Origin: JBBKWG01 sp037968835
GTDB lineage: Bacteria; Pseudomonadota; Alphaproteobacteria; Rhodobacterales; Rhodobacteraceae
DNA: 7,469 nt
Assembly: GCA_037968835.1 (NCBI GenBank)
Contig: JBBKWG010000280.1
Coordinates: forward strand, 1-7,469
Reading direction: 5' to 3'
Position 1 is the stretch's first letter; each line of letters starts with the position of its first letter. Below the pieces are notes generated by a model, which worked only from the letters and a program-made list of their open reading frames with translations, did no database searches and had not been told where the DNA came from. Made by a program: the position numbers and the translations under genes. Positions 6,487 to 7,469 of this stretch are shown in pieces.

Positions 6487-7469
6487 GTGACAGATTCGAT
6501 ATTCATCGGCGGCGGCGGCCCGGATTACGGCGAAAAACAAAGCTTGCTGCTCAAATACGCGAACCGCCACGGCCTCGTCGCCGGCGCTACGGGAACCGGC
6601 AAGACCGTCACCCTGCAAATTCTGGCTGAAAGCTTTTCGTCGATCGGCGTCCCGGTCTTTCTGTCCGATGTGAAGGGCGATCTCTCCGGTCTGGCAAAAG
6701 CCGGCAGCGACACCTTCAAACTGCATGAGGCGTTCACCAAACGAGCCGGGACAATCGGTTTCGACGATTACATCTATGATGCATTTCCCGTCACCTTCTG
6801 GGATCTGTTCGGCGAACAGGGCCACCCGATCCGCACCACCGTCAGCGAGATGGGTCCGCTTTTGTTGTCGCGATTGCTGGAACTCACCGACGCGCAGGAG
6901 GGCGTGCTTAACATAGCCGTTCGGGTCGCCGACGAAGAAGGGCTGCCGCTGCTGGATCTCAAGGATCTGCAGGCGATGCTGGTCTGGCTGGGCGAGAACC
7001 GCGCGGCGGTGTCACTTAGATACGGCAACATCTCGACCGCCTCGGTCGGTGCGATCCAGCGCCAGTTGCTGATCCTCGAGAACCAGGGCGGCGTGAATTT
7101 CTTCGGCGAACCGGCGCTGGAACTCTCCGACATCATGCGCACCGATGTCGACGGTCGCGGTCGCATCAACATTCTGGCCGCCGACCGTCTGATGGGCTCG
7201 CCTCGGCTCTACGCGACCTCGCTTCTGTGGCTCCTGTCGGAGTTGTTCGAGGAACTGCCCGAGGTCGGCGATCCGGACAAGCCGCGTCTGGTGTTCTTCT
7301 TCGACGAAGCGCACCTGCTGTTCGACGACGCCCCCAAGGCGCTTGTCGACAAGGTCGAACAGGTCGCGCGCCTGATCCGCTCCAAGGGTGTCGGCGTCTA
7401 TTTCGTGACCCAGAACCCCGCCGATGTGCCCGAGGATATTCTCGGCCAGCTTGGCAACCGGGTGCAGCA
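6487..7469 (+). CDS. HerA/YjgR-like (DUF853) ATPase, 3' end outside window
   Basis: The frame runs off the right edge with 327 complete codons; relatives such as E. coli YjgR are about 500 residues, so roughly a third is missing. I place the start at GTG 6487 because the protein then begins as expected for this family, a short segment followed by KYANRHGLVAGATGTGKT. The frame is open back to 6256, including ATG 6328, but that part is hairpin-rich and unlike the family. Only a weak GGGGA lies about 10 nt upstream. The Walker A GATGTGKT is at 33-40, DVKGDLSGLA follows, and the Walker B FFFDEAHLLF (270-279, with D273/E274) ends in a DEAH box. TQNPADVPEDILGQLGNR is the conserved segment after it. 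These place it in the HerA/FtsK P-loop superfamily. YjgR-type proteins are poorly characterised; a DNA-translocase role is inferred from the fold. Confidence 0.93.
   Translation, partial: MTDSIFIGGGGPDYGEKQSLLLKYANRHGLVAGATGTGKTVTLQILAESFSSIGVPVFLSDVKGDLSGLAKAGSDTFKLHEAFTKRAGTIGFDDYIYDAFPVTFWDLFGEQGHPIRTTVSEMGPLLLSRLLELTDAQEGVLNIAVRVADEEGLPLLDLKDLQAMLVWLGENRAAVSLRYGNISTASVGAIQRQLLILENQGGVNFFGEPALELSDIMRTDVDGRGRINILAADRLMGSPRLYATSLLWLLSELFEELPEVGDPDKPRLVFFFDEAHLLFDDAPKALVDKVEQVARLIRSKGVGVYFVTQNPADVPEDILGQLGNRVQ

Overview
The window looks like a chromosomal segment of a GC-rich alphaproteobacterium, most likely Rhodobacterales or a close relative. I infer this from codon use, the compact zwf-pgl-pgi cluster, an IalB-family periplasmic protein, and a HerA/YjgR-like ATPase whose N-terminus I associate with that group. 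I could run no database search, so the taxonomy is inference. I see no mobile element, CRISPR array, tRNA, rRNA or prophage signature. Most of the content is housekeeping metabolism.

Layout. The left edge holds the C-terminal half of an agmatinase-like ureohydrolase (+, to 459). It converges on a radical SAM protein (-, 487-1440), and a tandem 14-bp repeat spans the junction. A 189-bp divergent region (1441-1629) carries a LacI-type near-palindromic operator candidate and a very strong Shine-Dalgarno sequence. It leads into a tightly packed operon of zwf (1630-3084), pgl (3081-3752) and pgi (3763-5367). zwf and pgl overlap as GTGA, and the pgi Shine-Dalgarno sequence overlaps the pgl stop. 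The operon ends at a hairpin terminator (about 5379-5415) that probably also serves the convergent IalB-family gene (-, 5433-6083).

A 403-bp non-coding stretch (6084-6486) follows. It is richer than it first looks. It contains two intrinsic-terminator structures oriented to the minus strand, although no minus-strand protein gene ends there. It also has a plausible minus-strand promoter between them, nested inverted repeats, and a CTTCCTCCC (anti-Shine-Dalgarno-like) single-stranded segment. Together these suggest one or two small RNAs, and this is the most interesting unexplained signal in the window. The right edge holds the N-terminal two-thirds of a HerA/YjgR-like (DUF853) ATPase starting at GTG 6487 and running off the end.

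How the genes work together. Zwf oxidises glucose 6-phosphate to 6-phosphogluconolactone and Pgl hydrolyses it to 6-phosphogluconate. Pgi interconverts glucose 6-phosphate and fructose 6-phosphate, so gluconeogenic or recycled fructose 6-phosphate can feed the same oxidative route. This is the upper part of the Entner-Doudoroff and oxidative pentose phosphate pathways; edd, eda and gnd are not in the window. The ureohydrolase, radical SAM, IalB-like and HerA-like genes have no evident functional link to that operon.
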